NCBI GenBank assembly: GCA_016839345.1
Contig: JAEOUL010000118.1
Span: 1-53,829, forward strand
Source: Candidatus Thorarchaeota archaeon
Lineage (GTDB): Archaea; Asgardarchaeota; Thorarchaeia; Thorarchaeales; Thorarchaeaceae
Direction of reading: 5' to 3'
DNA length: 53,829 nucleotides
The position numbers and the translations under genes were made by a program. Position 1 is the stretch's first letter, and every line of letters starts with the position of its first letter. This document shows positions 8,670-16,729 of the stretch, in pieces. The notes below the pieces were generated by a model. The model was not told where the DNA came from and ran no database searches. It worked only from the letters and a program-made list of their open reading frames with translations.

Positions 8670-9041
8670 ATGTCCAACCTTGAGCAGTCTGAGCAGTGTT
8701 GTCCTCCCGATTGTTGTGATATGAGAGGACTTCTTACATTTCAGATTCTTTGGGAACTGGACAAAGGAGAAATGAATGGCCAACAGATAGCTGAAAAGAT
8801 TGCTATAAGGAGAGGGACCAAACCAACTCCGGGCACTATTTACCCAGCATTGAAAGAGCTGAAGGAGGGAGGGCTCATCGTTGGACGCAAAGAAGGAAGA
8901 CAGATCATTTATCAGCTGACATCTGAGGGTAAAAGAGGACTTGCAGATGCCTCCAGATACTTCCTTCAAGCCTTTGGTGACATTGCTGATGATGTCAAGG
9001 TCAAGATTATCGTAATTAAAGACGATGATTGTGGTTGCTAA
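8670..9041 (+). CDS. PadR-family transcriptional regulator with cysteine clusters
   Basis: 123 residues from ATG 8670; a longer frame from 8550 would run through the operators and is rejected. The winged helix is clear: 'LLTFQILWELDKGEMNGQQIAEKI' and 'PTPGTIYPALKELKEGGLI', then a wing and 'YQLTSEGKRGL'. It is unusual in carrying C10, C11, C15 and C16 (QCCPPDCCD) before the DNA-binding domain and C121 and C123 (CGC) at the C-terminus, a plausible As(III) or metal sensor. It is divergent from arsM and preceded by three copies of a matching-size dyad. Likely an autorepressor that releases DNA on metalloid binding; ligand identity is inference. Confidence 0.9.
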   Translation: MSNLEQSEQCCPPDCCDMRGLLTFQILWELDKGEMNGQQIAEKIAIRRGTKPTPGTIYPALKELKEGGLIVGRKEGRQIIYQLTSEGKRGLADASRYFLQAFGDIADDVKVKIIVIKDDDCGC

Positions 9042-9070
9042 TAAAAATAAAATCAGTAAGGTAGGAGAAC

Positions 9071-9107
9071 CCGAGGATGGAATGGAGGGATTATTCCAGA
9101 ACCTCGG
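9071..9107 (+). terminator. Nested hairpin downstream of the PadR gene
   Basis: CCGAGG at 9071-9076 pairs with CCTCGG at 9102-9107, enclosing a second stem GGAAT (9079-9083) / ATTCC (9093-9097). It begins 29 bases after the regulator's stop codon. It may act as a terminator or stabilise the mRNA end; there is no long T-run after it, so termination is uncertain. Confidence 0.35.
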
Positions 9108-9176
9108 ATACCCCTTTGAGCTCGTTTGTAAACAGGTTCGATTTGCGGAATCATTGTGAGAGAGGATTATCTACAC

Positions 9177-9449
9177 TCATGAATTGAACGATCGCATTTT
9201 CATTAGGGTATATCCTTTCACTCTTTTTTCATCAATAGAACATATTTCTCCCATTTGTCCAACTGCTCTTTTTAAGTTCCCAATTGTCTGTAATGTCGGT
9301 TGTAGGTAGTTTGGAGTAGCAATAGTAGGCTGGAGATCGAGTACATGTATCACATGGACTTTGTTTCCAATAGTAGAACTTACTAAGATGGTAACAACAG
9401 TTGTAGCAGCCCCTAGAAACAGGTTTATTGATGGGTTTATTCTTGTCAT
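9177..9449 (-). CDS. Small membrane-anchored hypothetical protein, possibly frameshifted
   Basis: 90 residues beginning MTRINPS with an N-terminal hydrophobic anchor (about residues 9-28, 'LFLGAATTVVTILVSSTIG'), then a soluble region. I recognise no family. The same frame stays open upstream for about 14 codons (to a TGA), while an overlapping frame supplies 'MGVENEVVRNTPAVMEQTHT' from the ATGs at 9552/9543. Joining the two would give one protein of about 125 residues, so a frameshift near 9480-9500 is possible. It would be divergent from the small ribbon-helix-helix gene. Confidence 0.3.
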   Translation of the reverse strand: MTRINPSINLFLGAATTVVTILVSSTIGNKVHVIHVLDLQPTIATPNYLQPTLQTIGNLKRAVGQMGEICSIDEKRVKGYTLMKMRSFNS

Positions 9450-9553
9450 TGATTTTTCGATGAAATCTTCTTTTCTTAGGATACGTATGAGTTTGTTCCA
9501 TCACTGCAGGAGTATTACGGACAACCTCATTTTCTACGCCCATGTTTACCACC

Positions 9554-9584
9554 GTATACTTATTGTATACTAATAGTTATATAT
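9554..9584 (+). promoter_or_regulatory. Direct repeats of GTATAC ahead of a TATA box
   Basis: GTATACTTATT (9554-9564) is followed at once by GTATACTAATA (9565-9575), an 11-bp direct repeat, one helical turn apart, each with a GTATAC palindrome. A TATA element (GTTATATATT, about 9575-9584) follows. The layout suits a ribbon-helix-helix repressor binding as stacked dimers, and such a protein is encoded 40 bases downstream. Repeats are seen; autoregulation is inferred. Confidence 0.5.
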
Positions 9585-9621
9585 TTGTCGATTAAATGTC
9601 TAGACAGCTTTAATCCAAGGA

Positions 9622-9786
9622 ATGAGTACAACAATGAGTGACACAATGGTTCGAGTTCCCAAAGCACTCCAAGAACGTTTTGATAAGCTTGATATGAAAG
9701 ATTCATGGAAATCATTTCCTGCTTTTGTAAGAGAAGCAGTCAGACAGGCTTTAGATAAATATGAAAGTCTACGAAATACTGTTTGA
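9622..9786 (+). CDS. Ribbon-helix-helix DNA-binding protein, 54 residues
   Basis: A short frame beginning MSTTMSDTMVRVPKAL. 'TMVRVPKALQERFDKL' gives the DNA-contacting beta strand and first helix, and 'SFPAFVREAVRQALDKYESL' the second helix, the arrangement of MetJ/Arc (CopG-like) repressors. The start could be ATG 9622, 9634 or 9646; the last gives the minimal fold. No toxin partner is adjacent on this strand; the neighbour is TBP, and a small hypothetical membrane protein lies on the other side. Probably a local regulator binding the GTATAC repeats upstream of it. Confidence 0.75.
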   Translation: MSTTMSDTMVRVPKALQERFDKLDMKDSWKSFPAFVREAVRQALDKYESLRNTV

Positions 9787-9874
9787 TCTACCAAAGCCAT
9801 TGACAATGCTTGGTTCGATTTCCAGGTCACAATTGCTCACATTTAAAAGGCGACTTATATAGACTCGAGCAGCC

Positions 9875-9893
9875 CCTTATATACTATATAAGG
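9875..9893 (+). promoter_or_regulatory. Perfectly palindromic TATA element of the TBP gene
   Basis: CCTTATATACTATATAAGG is a perfect 19-base palindrome about a central C and is centred 36 bases before the TBP start codon, the right place for its TATA box. A second TATA-like run (CTTATATAGA) lies about 25 bases further upstream. A symmetric site could bind TBP in either orientation, so direction must come from the flanking BRE or other factors. Confidence 0.65.
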
Positions 9894-9919
9894 CAAGAGA
9901 GAAAGCGGAGTTATAGCAG

Positions 9920-10525
9920 ATGCCACGTCCCGAACCGAAAACCAAGATTGAGAATGTCGTCGCCTCAGTTGTTCTCAATCAACGTCTCGACCTTGACGAG
10001 ATCGCGGCCACAATGCCAAATGTTGAATTCGATCCTGAGCAATTTCCCGGACTAGTTTACAGGCTGAAGAAACCTAAGACTGCTACACTGATCTTCAACT
10101 CTGGTAAGATGGTCTGCACTGGAGCAAAGAGTGAGAAAGAGGCAAAGCGTGCAGTTCACAAGATTGTGAAAAATATCAAAGAAGCGGGCATTGAAATAAC
10201 AGGCAAACCCGAAATCATTGTCCAGAACATTGTCGCCAGTGCTAGTCTTGGTGCTGAATTGAATCTTGAACTTGCAGCGATGAAACTTGAAAATACGCTC
10301 TACGAACCAGAACAATTCCCAGGTCTGATATACAGGATGCGAGACCCAAAGGTGGTCATACTGTTGTTTGGTTCTGGAAAGCTCGTTATCACTGGAGCGA
10401 AGTTTGAACCACAGATTGATGAAGCTGCATTGAAAGTCATGGACCGTCTTCTTGAATTAGGTGTCATGAGAATCCCTGAAGGTGAAGATTGGGGACTCGA
10501 AGACTACGAAGAAGGCGAATGGTAA
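9920..10525 (+). CDS. tbp: TATA-box-binding protein
   Basis: 201 residues. Nucleates transcription by binding the promoter TATA box and recruiting TFB and RNA polymerase. Two direct repeats are visible: 'IENVVASVVLNQRLDLDEIA...QFPGLVYRLKKPKTATLIFNSGKMVCTGAKS' (about residues 12-90) and 'VQNIVASASLGAELNLELAA...QFPGLIYRMRDPKVVILLFGSGKLVITGAK' (about 100-180). The C-terminal tail is acidic (DWGLEDYEEGEW), as in many archaeal TBPs. ATG 9920 is preceded by GGAG. It is a monocistronic gene behind a symmetric TATA element, which suggests self-regulation. Confidence 0.98.
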   Translation: MPRPEPKTKIENVVASVVLNQRLDLDEIAATMPNVEFDPEQFPGLVYRLKKPKTATLIFNSGKMVCTGAKSEKEAKRAVHKIVKNIKEAGIEITGKPEIIVQNIVASASLGAELNLELAAMKLENTLYEPEQFPGLIYRMRDPKVVILLFGSGKLVITGAKFEPQIDEAALKVMDRLLELGVMRIPEGEDWGLEDYEEGEW

Positions 10526-10535
10526 AACCCGTCCA

Positions 10536-10570
10536 TGGTTCCCGACTGAGCAATGGCTCTTCGGGGACCA
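10536..10570. terminator. Hairpin between the convergent TBP and membrane-protein genes
   Basis: TGGTTCCC (10536-10543) pairs with GGGGACCA (10563-10570), one G-U wobble, and encloses a second stem GAGC (10548-10551) / GCTC (10556-10559) with a 4-base loop. It lies in the 57-bp gap between two convergent stop codons, where a shared terminator would be expected. Confidence 0.4.
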
Positions 10571-10582
10571 ATGACTCTTTCT

Positions 10583-11707
10583 TTACTTCTTCTTGTTGTG
10601 TTTATTCTTAGAAGATTTTATGGTCTTTCGACTAGTCACGATTTTAGACTTGTTTTTCTTCTTCTTGTCCTTTTCTTTTGATTTATCCTTGACTTTCTTA
10701 GAGGAAGTTGCAACTGAATCTGGCATTGTTGCTTTTGCCCAAAGTTCAACAGTTGCACTGTCATTTGCAGCAGCAAGAACAGTGGGTCTCTTTATCTCCT
10801 CAATTCTTTCTCTCCTTACGATTGTTGCCCCAAGTCGTTTTGCTAGTCGGAGGATTCTGATTGTTGATCGAGGTTGCATTGCTTCATTGAAGATGATAAC
10901 AGGGATGATGAATGACATTACAAAGAACGGGAGTCCAAGGGTCCACAGAAAACCTACAACTGCTTCATACACAAATGCATTAGCTTCAGCGGGAACAGTC
11001 AAATCTATTGAACCTTGGAATAGTGGTACAATCAGTGGTTCATAGAAATGGTTTACGAACATAGTAACCGGAAATGCAAGGATAGCATAGCCTCCAAGCA
11101 TGTTTGAAATCCAGCGACCCACACCCTGAGTGTCAGGACATTGTCGCAAGTCCATTCTATCTGATTTTAGATGAGTGACCACACCTGCATCATTCAATAC
11201 CCAAGTGGGCATGAACAACAGTAGGGCAATAGGCATGAATAGCAGGGCACTCATTAGCGAAACAACAATAGGGAAGAACGCTGCAATCTCAGGATCAGGT
11301 ACAAAACCCGAGCCAAACAGAAAATCTCTAAGTGGAGCACGAAACATGCCAGCAAACGCCACGCTGAATAGTGCAGGAAGTGCTGCTCTGCGAACCATTT
11401 GAGATCCACTGAAGTGAGTTGATAAGTTCATAATATTGAGATCATACTTTCCTGTTTTGACCGCTTTCGTGATAACTAGAATGACAACAGCTAGTGGAAC
11501 TGCAAAAATGAAGTACTCTATAAACAGAATCGGGATTGCAATAACTAGTATTATCATGATGTCGTATCCCAAAGTTGTACTCATAGAGGAAGGGAACCAA
11601 TTTGTTGGCGCCATGTTTTCAGTTATCATAAGGATTAGTTGAAGCGCTACAAAGAATCCAAGGAAGAAAAGTAAAGCCGGAGCCGCGAACCGTCTAGCAC
11701 CCATCAT
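10583..11707 (-). CDS. Polytopic membrane protein with a lysine-rich cytosolic tail
   Basis: 374 residues, family not recognised. About seven hydrophobic segments occupy residues 8-300 (for example 'LLFFLGFFVALQLILMI', 'IMIILVIAIPILFIEYFIF', 'VVSLMSALLFMPIALLLFM'). The last ~40 residues are highly basic, dominated by Lys with Ser, Asp and Asn (KKVKDKSKEKDKKKKNKSK region), and must be cytosolic by charge. Such tails often contact nucleic acid, acidic lipid or a partner. It lies between convergent TBP and the site-2 protease gene (same strand, 76 bases away), so it could share a transcript with the protease. Confidence 0.8.
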   Translation of the reverse strand: MMGARRFAAPALLFFLGFFVALQLILMITENMAPTNWFPSSMSTTLGYDIMIILVIAIPILFIEYFIFAVPLAVVILVITKAVKTGKYDLNIMNLSTHFSGSQMVRRAALPALFSVAFAGMFRAPLRDFLFGSGFVPDPEIAAFFPIVVSLMSALLFMPIALLLFMPTWVLNDAGVVTHLKSDRMDLRQCPDTQGVGRWISNMLGGYAILAFPVTMFVNHFYEPLIVPLFQGSIDLTVPAEANAFVYEAVVGFLWTLGLPFFVMSFIIPVIIFNEAMQPRSTIRILRLAKRLGATIVRRERIEEIKRPTVLAAANDSATVELWAKATMPDSVATSSKKVKDKSKEKDKKKKNKSKIVTSRKTIKSSKNKHNKKK

Positions 11708-11783
11708 AATGACCTAATATTTCGCTAACTTGTAACAATGTTAATCTTTTGGAAATTCTTCCCGATAGTCGGATAGGCTATTC

Positions 11784-12962
11784 CTAGAAAATTCCGAGCA
11801 TATTCCAGAGCGGTGGAATGCAGAGTACTAGAATGATCATTGAAAGCACAAAGAGGACAATCCGACCATTGGAGATTTTCACTGTATCATTCAGAGGACC
11901 AGGATGTCCACCACCCATTGAGATTGCAAGGATGAGTATTGCCATTGTGAAATAACCAGCCAGGACCATGAGCATGAGTGCTATCCAACCAATCTGCTTG
12001 TGATATTTTGGACCAACGATTGCTCTCAATGCATGTCCACCATCTAATTGAGCAATTGGGAACAAGTTCAGTGATGTTACAAGAAGCCCCACCCAAGCAG
12101 CAAAGGCAACTGGATGCATGTATAATGTACCACCAGAGGGAACAAAGTCAACGAAGAGATATCCTACTAATGTGAACAGGTAGGGCACTCCCAATTCTCC
12201 AGACATTCCTGGAAATGCTTCTTCAATCGCAATCATTTGTTGAGCAGTTACTGGAAGAGACATAGCATAGCCCAAAAACAGAACAACCAATGTTACAACA
12301 AACCCAGCTAAAGGTCCTGCAAGACCCATGTCTATAAGTTCCTCTCTGTTATTGGGCGGACTCTTCTGAGATATGAATGCTCCAAAGGTACCACCAAGCT
12401 GTGGAATTCCTGGGATAAAGTATGGTAACGAAGCTTCGATTCCTTTCCGTTGGCACATGAGATAGTGACCCATCTCATGAGTAAAGATGATCCCCATGAT
12501 TGCCAGCATGAATGTTATTACTACAAATGCCAAGTCGAGAAATGAGAAACCACTGGGATAGAATAAAGTGATGAATACTGGACTTGTGGCCTGCAAGATA
12601 CCAGCAATCGCCATTGTTGAAAGGGTTGTTACGAATAGGGCATAGTTAATTTTCTTGTTACTCTTTCCGGGTTTTTGCATTGGCACAAAACGAATGAAAT
12701 ACTCACCATCAGCTTTGTTTCTCCATCTGACCATAGGCCAAACCTTGAGAGTTTTTGTCCTTTCAGTTAGTTCCTTGAAGACTCGATCTTGTTCCTCATT
12801 ACTCGGGATAAAACCTGCTTCAGGCCATCGTACAACAAATGTGGGCATTCCGTATTCAAGGACACTCATCACTATCTGGAAGTAGATTGCTAGTATATCA
12901 TTGAGTTCAGCAAAAGTTGGATAAGAGATTACTGTGCTGAATTGTTCATCATCTATAGCCAA
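11784..12962 (-). CDS. Site-2 protease family (M50) intramembrane metalloprotease, EGY-like
   Basis: 392 residues. Zinc ligands are in HEMGH (residues 162-166) within a membrane helix and D307 in 'NLFPIAQLDGGH'. The 'SPPNNREELIDMGLAGPLAGF' stretch and the ~100-residue soluble N-terminal domain place it with the EGY group known from plant chloroplasts and cyanobacteria rather than with RseP or SpoIVFB. No PDZ domain is evident. There are about seven or eight transmembrane segments. Such enzymes cleave membrane-tethered substrates, often regulators; the substrate here is unknown. The gene begins with ATG 12962, and a TATA-like element lies about 50 bases upstream. Confidence 0.93.
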   Translation of the reverse strand: MAIDDEQFSTVISYPTFAELNDILAIYFQIVMSVLEYGMPTFVVRWPEAGFIPSNEEQDRVFKELTERTKTLKVWPMVRWRNKADGEYFIRFVPMQKPGKSNKKINYALFVTTLSTMAIAGILQATSPVFITLFYPSGFSFLDLAFVVITFMLAIMGIIFTHEMGHYLMCQRKGIEASLPYFIPGIPQLGGTFGAFISQKSPPNNREELIDMGLAGPLAGFVVTLVVLFLGYAMSLPVTAQQMIAIEEAFPGMSGELGVPYLFTLVGYLFVDFVPSGGTLYMHPVAFAAWVGLLVTSLNLFPIAQLDGGHALRAIVGPKYHKQIGWIALMLMVLAGYFTMAILILAISMGGGHPGPLNDTVKISNGRIVLFVLSMIILVLCIPPLWNMLGIF

Positions 12963-13063
12963 TATTGTCGTTTCTCCGAATCGTCAGTGACGTAGGGGTT
13001 TTCATTTGTAGCATTATAAGAATATCCGCTAAGGCAGCATTTTGCTTTCTTTTCTAGAAATAT

Positions 13064-14977
13064 TTAGAGTTCTAATTCGTTCGCTAGTTTATAGGAACTA
13101 TGAATGATCTCGAGCAAGTTCATAGTTTTTTTAACTGAGCCAACCACTTCTACTCGGAGTCCAGTATCTTTTAGCTGCTTTAACAAACGGTCTCGCGGTT
13201 GTGGTCTTGTTGCCAATACGACAGTTTTCGCATCAACCTCATCATCGACTCCATCTATCAAAATAGAGAGGGATTTTCTATTAATCTCAGTCACTCGTGC
13301 ATTTGTGTGCATATGGATTCCTTTCTCCTTTAGAGCTTTAAGAATCACCCATCTAGTTGTTCGACCTAGGTCAACACCAAGGGCTTCATCTGCGTCATAG
13401 ATATGCACAGAATCGGAACGAGGAGCCAAGTAGAGTGCAGTATAGCAGCCCAATGCACTACCACCAAGAACTGCAACATCTCCCAGATTATTCAGACCTA
13501 ATGATATGGCTTCATATGCGCTAGTCACATGGGACCTCTCAACTCCATCGATAGGCGGAGCTCCGGGGAGTGTACCTGTTGCCATTAGGACACATTCAAA
13601 CCCAGCTGCTGCAAGTGTTTTAGCAGTTACTTGTTTATTAAATTTCAAGTCTACTCCTAATCTTTTCAGCTCCCGGTTCATATAGGTAATATAGGCTGCA
13701 AACTCTCCACGACCAGGTATTTTCGCGGCTAGATTAAGAAGACCTCCAAGACGGTCCTGTTCCTCAAAGAGCGTAACTGTAAATCCTCGCATTGCTAAAA
13801 CACGGGCAGATTCCATTCCAGCTGCACCTCCGCCTACAATAGCGATATTGCCAGAGCTGTGGGGACCAAGTTTCCGTTCCTCCTCATATCCTGCAACTGG
13901 ATTGATAGCACAGGTCACGGGTTCGAGCATGAATACCTTGTCAAGACATCCTTGATTGCAACCGATGCAGGTGCGTGTGAATTGTTGTTGGTCATTCTTT
14001 GATTTTGTTGGAAGTTCAGGATCAGCAATAAATCCACGAGACATACCGATCAACTGAACTTTTTCTCGTGAGAGGATTCGCTCAGCAACGCTTACACTGT
14101 TTATTCTATTACATGCAATAACAGGAACATCAACAACTTCAGCAATTCCCTCGGCAAGATATGCATACCCTCCTCGAGGTATGTCCATAGTTATTTGAGG
14201 AATTTGGGTTTCATGCCAGCCTCCTGTCACATTGATTGCATCAATACTATGGTCAACCAGAATTGGTGCAAATATCCTATTGTCCTCAAGGGTCAGTCCA
14301 TCTGGTACAAAATCCTGTCCACTAATTCGATAAAGAATCGGAAACTCGGACCCAACTGCTTTTCTCACAATGTCTACAATTTCAAGTGGAAATCTTGACC
14401 TTGCTTCGAAACTCCCGCCATACTCATCGGTTCTTTTGTTTGTTACTTCGGCCAAAAATTGATTGATGAGGTAGCCTGCTGAGCCAATGATTTCGACTGA
14501 ATCGAATCCAGCCGTTCTCGCTCTCTTAGCTGCTTCCCCAAAGTTTTCTATTGTCTGCTGAATCTCATCCACTGAAAGGGAACGAGGAGTTTCTCTGGTC
14601 AGTCTACAATATCCTTCTGATGCAGAAACAGCCTGTTCACCCAACACAAGTGAGTGGGCATAACGACCAGCGTGATAGAGTTGTGCTGCTACTGGTACAT
14701 TGTATGAATGAATAGTGTCAACCAAGTTGCTTAGGCCTTCGATATGCTCGTCCTTACTAATTCCAATCATAGTTGGAGTACTCATTCCAAGGTGTTCAGT
14801 ATAACAGCCACCGACAATAATTAACCCAGGATTATGTCTAGCCCTTTCACGATAAAAAGCTATGAGCCTGTCTGTTACAATTCCATCAGTTTCACAATGG
14901 CCAAGGTGTGTGGCAAGCATGACAAGTCGATTCTTTAATTCGAGGTTTCCAATTGAAACAGAATCCCATAGTTTCAT
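13064..14977 (-). CDS. NADH:flavin oxidoreductase of the 2,4-dienoyl-CoA reductase type
   Basis: 637 residues with three parts. First, an old-yellow-enzyme TIM barrel (1-330) that binds FMN, with Y169 in GSAGYLINQFL and H254 in GGWHE at the positions of the dienoyl-CoA reductase catalytic pair. Second, a 4Fe-4S motif at C337, C340, C344 and C356 (CIGCNQGC). Third, FAD and NAD(P) Rossmann modules starting at 'IAIVGGGAAGMESA' (about 379). It transfers electrons from NAD(P)H through FAD and Fe-S to FMN to reduce an activated C=C. Length is close to FadH (about 670). Substrate could be an enoyl-CoA, another enone or a trimethylamine-like compound; the conserved Tyr/His pair favours an enoyl-CoA. 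Confidence 0.92.
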   Translation of the reverse strand: MKLWDSVSIGNLELKNRLVMLATHLGHCETDGIVTDRLIAFYRERARHNPGLIIVGGCYTEHLGMSTPTMIGISKDEHIEGLSNLVDTIHSYNVPVAAQLYHAGRYAHSLVLGEQAVSASEGYCRLTRETPRSLSVDEIQQTIENFGEAAKRARTAGFDSVEIIGSAGYLINQFLAEVTNKRTDEYGGSFEARSRFPLEIVDIVRKAVGSEFPILYRISGQDFVPDGLTLEDNRIFAPILVDHSIDAINVTGGWHETQIPQITMDIPRGGYAYLAEGIAEVVDVPVIACNRINSVSVAERILSREKVQLIGMSRGFIADPELPTKSKNDQQQFTRTCIGCNQGCLDKVFMLEPVTCAINPVAGYEEERKLGPHSSGNIAIVGGGAAGMESARVLAMRGFTVTLFEEQDRLGGLLNLAAKIPGRGEFAAYITYMNRELKRLGVDLKFNKQVTAKTLAAAGFECVLMATGTLPGAPPIDGVERSHVTSAYEAISLGLNNLGDVAVLGGSALGCYTALYLAPRSDSVHIYDADEALGVDLGRTTRWVILKALKEKGIHMHTNARVTEINRKSLSILIDGVDDEVDAKTVVLATRPQPRDRLLKQLKDTGLRVEVVGSVKKTMNLLEIIHSSYKLANELEL

Positions 14978-15081
14978 AGCATCACTAGTCCTTTGAATTT
15001 ATAATAATGTTAAATATCCACAAAGCAAATCGAATATTCTTGAAGGAGTTATTCCACAACCTTGTAGATATAGTTGTCCAC

Positions 15082-15732
15082 CTAGCTGGGAGTCATTGTA
15101 CGCAAAATGCCTTCTAATGCACCTTCAGGTCCTTTAAAGATACGAACACGAAAACCTACACCCATGCGTTCAGCGAGACCTCTACAAGCTTCAATATCAA
15201 CACCAGGAATATCAATAGCAGAGAGTTCTACTTTCATAAACGATTTACATCGTTCAATAAACTCTAGAATCGATCCATAAGCCCCTCTCCCCATCTTTGG
15301 TTTACAAAGTTGAAAGTAAATATCAGGGTCAGGAGCATTAAGTGATATCTGAATCCGATCCAAGCCAGCATCAGCTAGCTCTTGAGGAACATTCCGAGTT
15401 GGATAAATCAGAAGTCCTTGTCCGTTGGTGTTCATTCTTATTGGCACATCGCTCAATTCTTTGATTCTTCTAATTCCTGCAAGAACAGTGTCAAGATTAA
15501 GAAGTGGTTCACCAAACCCAACGAAAGCAACATCATTAAACTTAGGTTTCCATGTTTTTTCAATCGCTTCAACAAGTTCCTCTGGACTTGGATCTTCATC
15601 CAGTAATAGATTAAATCCAAACACTCCATCACCATAATTTCGAACGCAAAATAAACAATCATTCATACAACGCGATGTCGGGTTGATGTAGAAACTCGTT
15701 CCCCGCCAGTACGTGAGATTGCTTTTCGACAT
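15082..15732 (-). CDS. TatD-associated-type radical SAM protein
   Basis: 216 residues from ATG 15732; a TATA element at about 15780-15788 overlaps the longer start at 15789, so the shorter start is preferred. The radical SAM cluster is C22-x3-C26-x2-C29 (SRCMNDCLFC). 'YWRGTSFYINPTSRC', 'VGFGEPLLNLDTVLAGI' and 'RMNTNGQG' match the small radical SAM family usually found with TatD nucleases. It binds a 4Fe-4S cluster and SAM to make a 5'-deoxyadenosyl radical. There is no TatD gene beside it here. Reaction and substrate are unknown for the family. Confidence 0.85.
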   Translation of the reverse strand: MSKSNLTYWRGTSFYINPTSRCMNDCLFCVRNYGDGVFGFNLLLDEDPSPEELVEAIEKTWKPKFNDVAFVGFGEPLLNLDTVLAGIRRIKELSDVPIRMNTNGQGLLIYPTRNVPQELADAGLDRIQISLNAPDPDIYFQLCKPKMGRGAYGSILEFIERCKSFMKVELSAIDIPGVDIEACRGLAERMGVGFRVRIFKGPEGALEGILRTMTPS

Positions 15733-15875
15733 CGATTCAGCATCCAATGAAATGAAGCACCTGGTCTTTGTAGTATATTCATTATACAAGAATTTTGTGA
15801 GATGCGTAAAAACCCTTGAGCTTACGCTAGGATGGTGCCATGCACCAAGATTATACCAATACTAACTATAACACT

Positions 15876-16280
15876 TTACTTACTCTTTCTCCAGTCTCTA
15901 AGACAAAGTAGGATTAATACAATATACCATGCTGCTGCTCCAATCAAGAGGAATAGAAGCAGCTGAATTGCAAATGGATCTGTTGTGACAATGTCGGCAA
16001 ATAATGCTACTGCGAAAATGACCATGAGCAGATTCATAATCAGGAACACAAAGAATCCTACAACGGTCATCCCTGATTTCAGCAAAATTCTTGCCAGCTC
16101 TGCACCAATGAAGACTATCATTATACCTACGATATAGATGAAGAAATAACTCCTCAATGCAGCATCTGGAAGTAGTCCTGCGAAGATCGACGACATAAAG
16201 AGTAGTACAGCAAAAAGTATGATCAGCGAACCATAGATACTTCCTAGTACCTTGCCAGTTTCAACACTTTCGTTTGACAA
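15876..16280 (-). CDS. Four-helix membrane protein, family unknown
   Basis: 134 residues starting at TTG 16280. The choice is decided by AGGAGGAG at 16286-16293 on the minus strand, five to six bases upstream; the ATG that follows that site is out of frame. Four hydrophobic segments (about residues 14-36, 46-64, 70-94, 102-126) fill nearly all of it, ending in a basic 'RDWRKSK' that marks the cytosolic side. I do not recognise a family. It is a lone gene between the radical SAM gene and the divergent pterin dehydratase gene. Confidence 0.75.
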   Translation of the reverse strand: MSNESVETGKVLGSIYGSLIILFAVLLFMSSIFAGLLPDAALRSYFFIYIVGIMIVFIGAELARILLKSGMTVVGFFVFLIMNLLMVIFAVALFADIVTTDPFAIQLLLFLLIGAAAWYIVLILLCLRDWRKSK

Positions 16281-16285
16281 AACAT

Positions 16286-16293
16286 CTCCTCCT
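16286..16293 (-). promoter_or_regulatory. Near-ideal ribosome binding site deciding a TTG start
   Basis: Reads AGGAGGAG on the minus strand. An ATG starts immediately after it but opens another frame; the in-frame TTG at 16280-16278 is at correct spacing for the four-TM protein. Confidence 0.65.
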
Positions 16294-16384
16294 AAATATC
16301 TGTTTCAATACTATGATTTAACAAATTCGAACGACTAATTAGCTATAGTTATTTACCTATCTGAAAACGGTTGGCCAATAGAAG

Positions 16385-16729
16385 ATGGTGTTGACAAAGA
16401 AAGAACTTGCATCATTCACATGCATTCCATGTCGAGGTGGCACTCCACCTCTGGAAGAAGAGAAAATAAAATTCATGCTTGATGTGGTTCTGGGTTGGAA
16501 ACGGTCAGAAAGTAATATTGACAAGATTGAGAAGCTTTTCAAATTTAAAAACTTCACAGAATCTATGCAGTTCGTGAATAGAGTGGCAGAAATAGCTGAA
16601 GACCAGGATCATCATCCAGACATCTTCATACACTGGAATGAAGTTACGATCACACTCTGGACACATGCAATAAAGGGGTTGTTTGACAACGACTTCATTC
16701 TGGCGGCCAAAATAGATGAAATCAGGTGA
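16385..16729 (+). CDS. Pterin-4a-carbinolamine dehydratase
   Basis: 114 residues, the usual length. Dehydrates 4a-hydroxytetrahydrobiopterin to recycle pterin after aromatic amino acid hydroxylation; the family also serves as the DCoH dimerisation cofactor. The signature is 'EDQDHHPDIFIHWNEVTITLWTH' (residues about 72-94), with the two active-site His and the later Trp/His, and the N-terminal 'CIPCRGGTPPL' is typical. No aromatic amino acid hydroxylase is near, so its substrate here may be molybdopterin- or methanopterin-related; that is speculation. The 3' end overlaps the convergent permease gene by 8 bp. Confidence 0.93.
   Translation: MVLTKKELASFTCIPCRGGTPPLEEEKIKFMLDVVLGWKRSESNIDKIEKLFKFKNFTESMQFVNRVAEIAEDQDHHPDIFIHWNEVTITLWTHAIKGLFDNDFILAAKIDEIR

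Noticed and set aside
9060..9150. Possible tRNA, suggested by GGTTCGATTT and nearby stems
   Set aside because: No acceptor stem, anticodon arm or five-pair T-stem can be drawn; the pairing present fits a simple nested hairpin.
9600..9830. 76-residue minus-strand frame over the ribbon-helix-helix gene
   Set aside because: The plus strand encodes a recognisable DNA-binding fold in the same bases; the minus frame has no motif.
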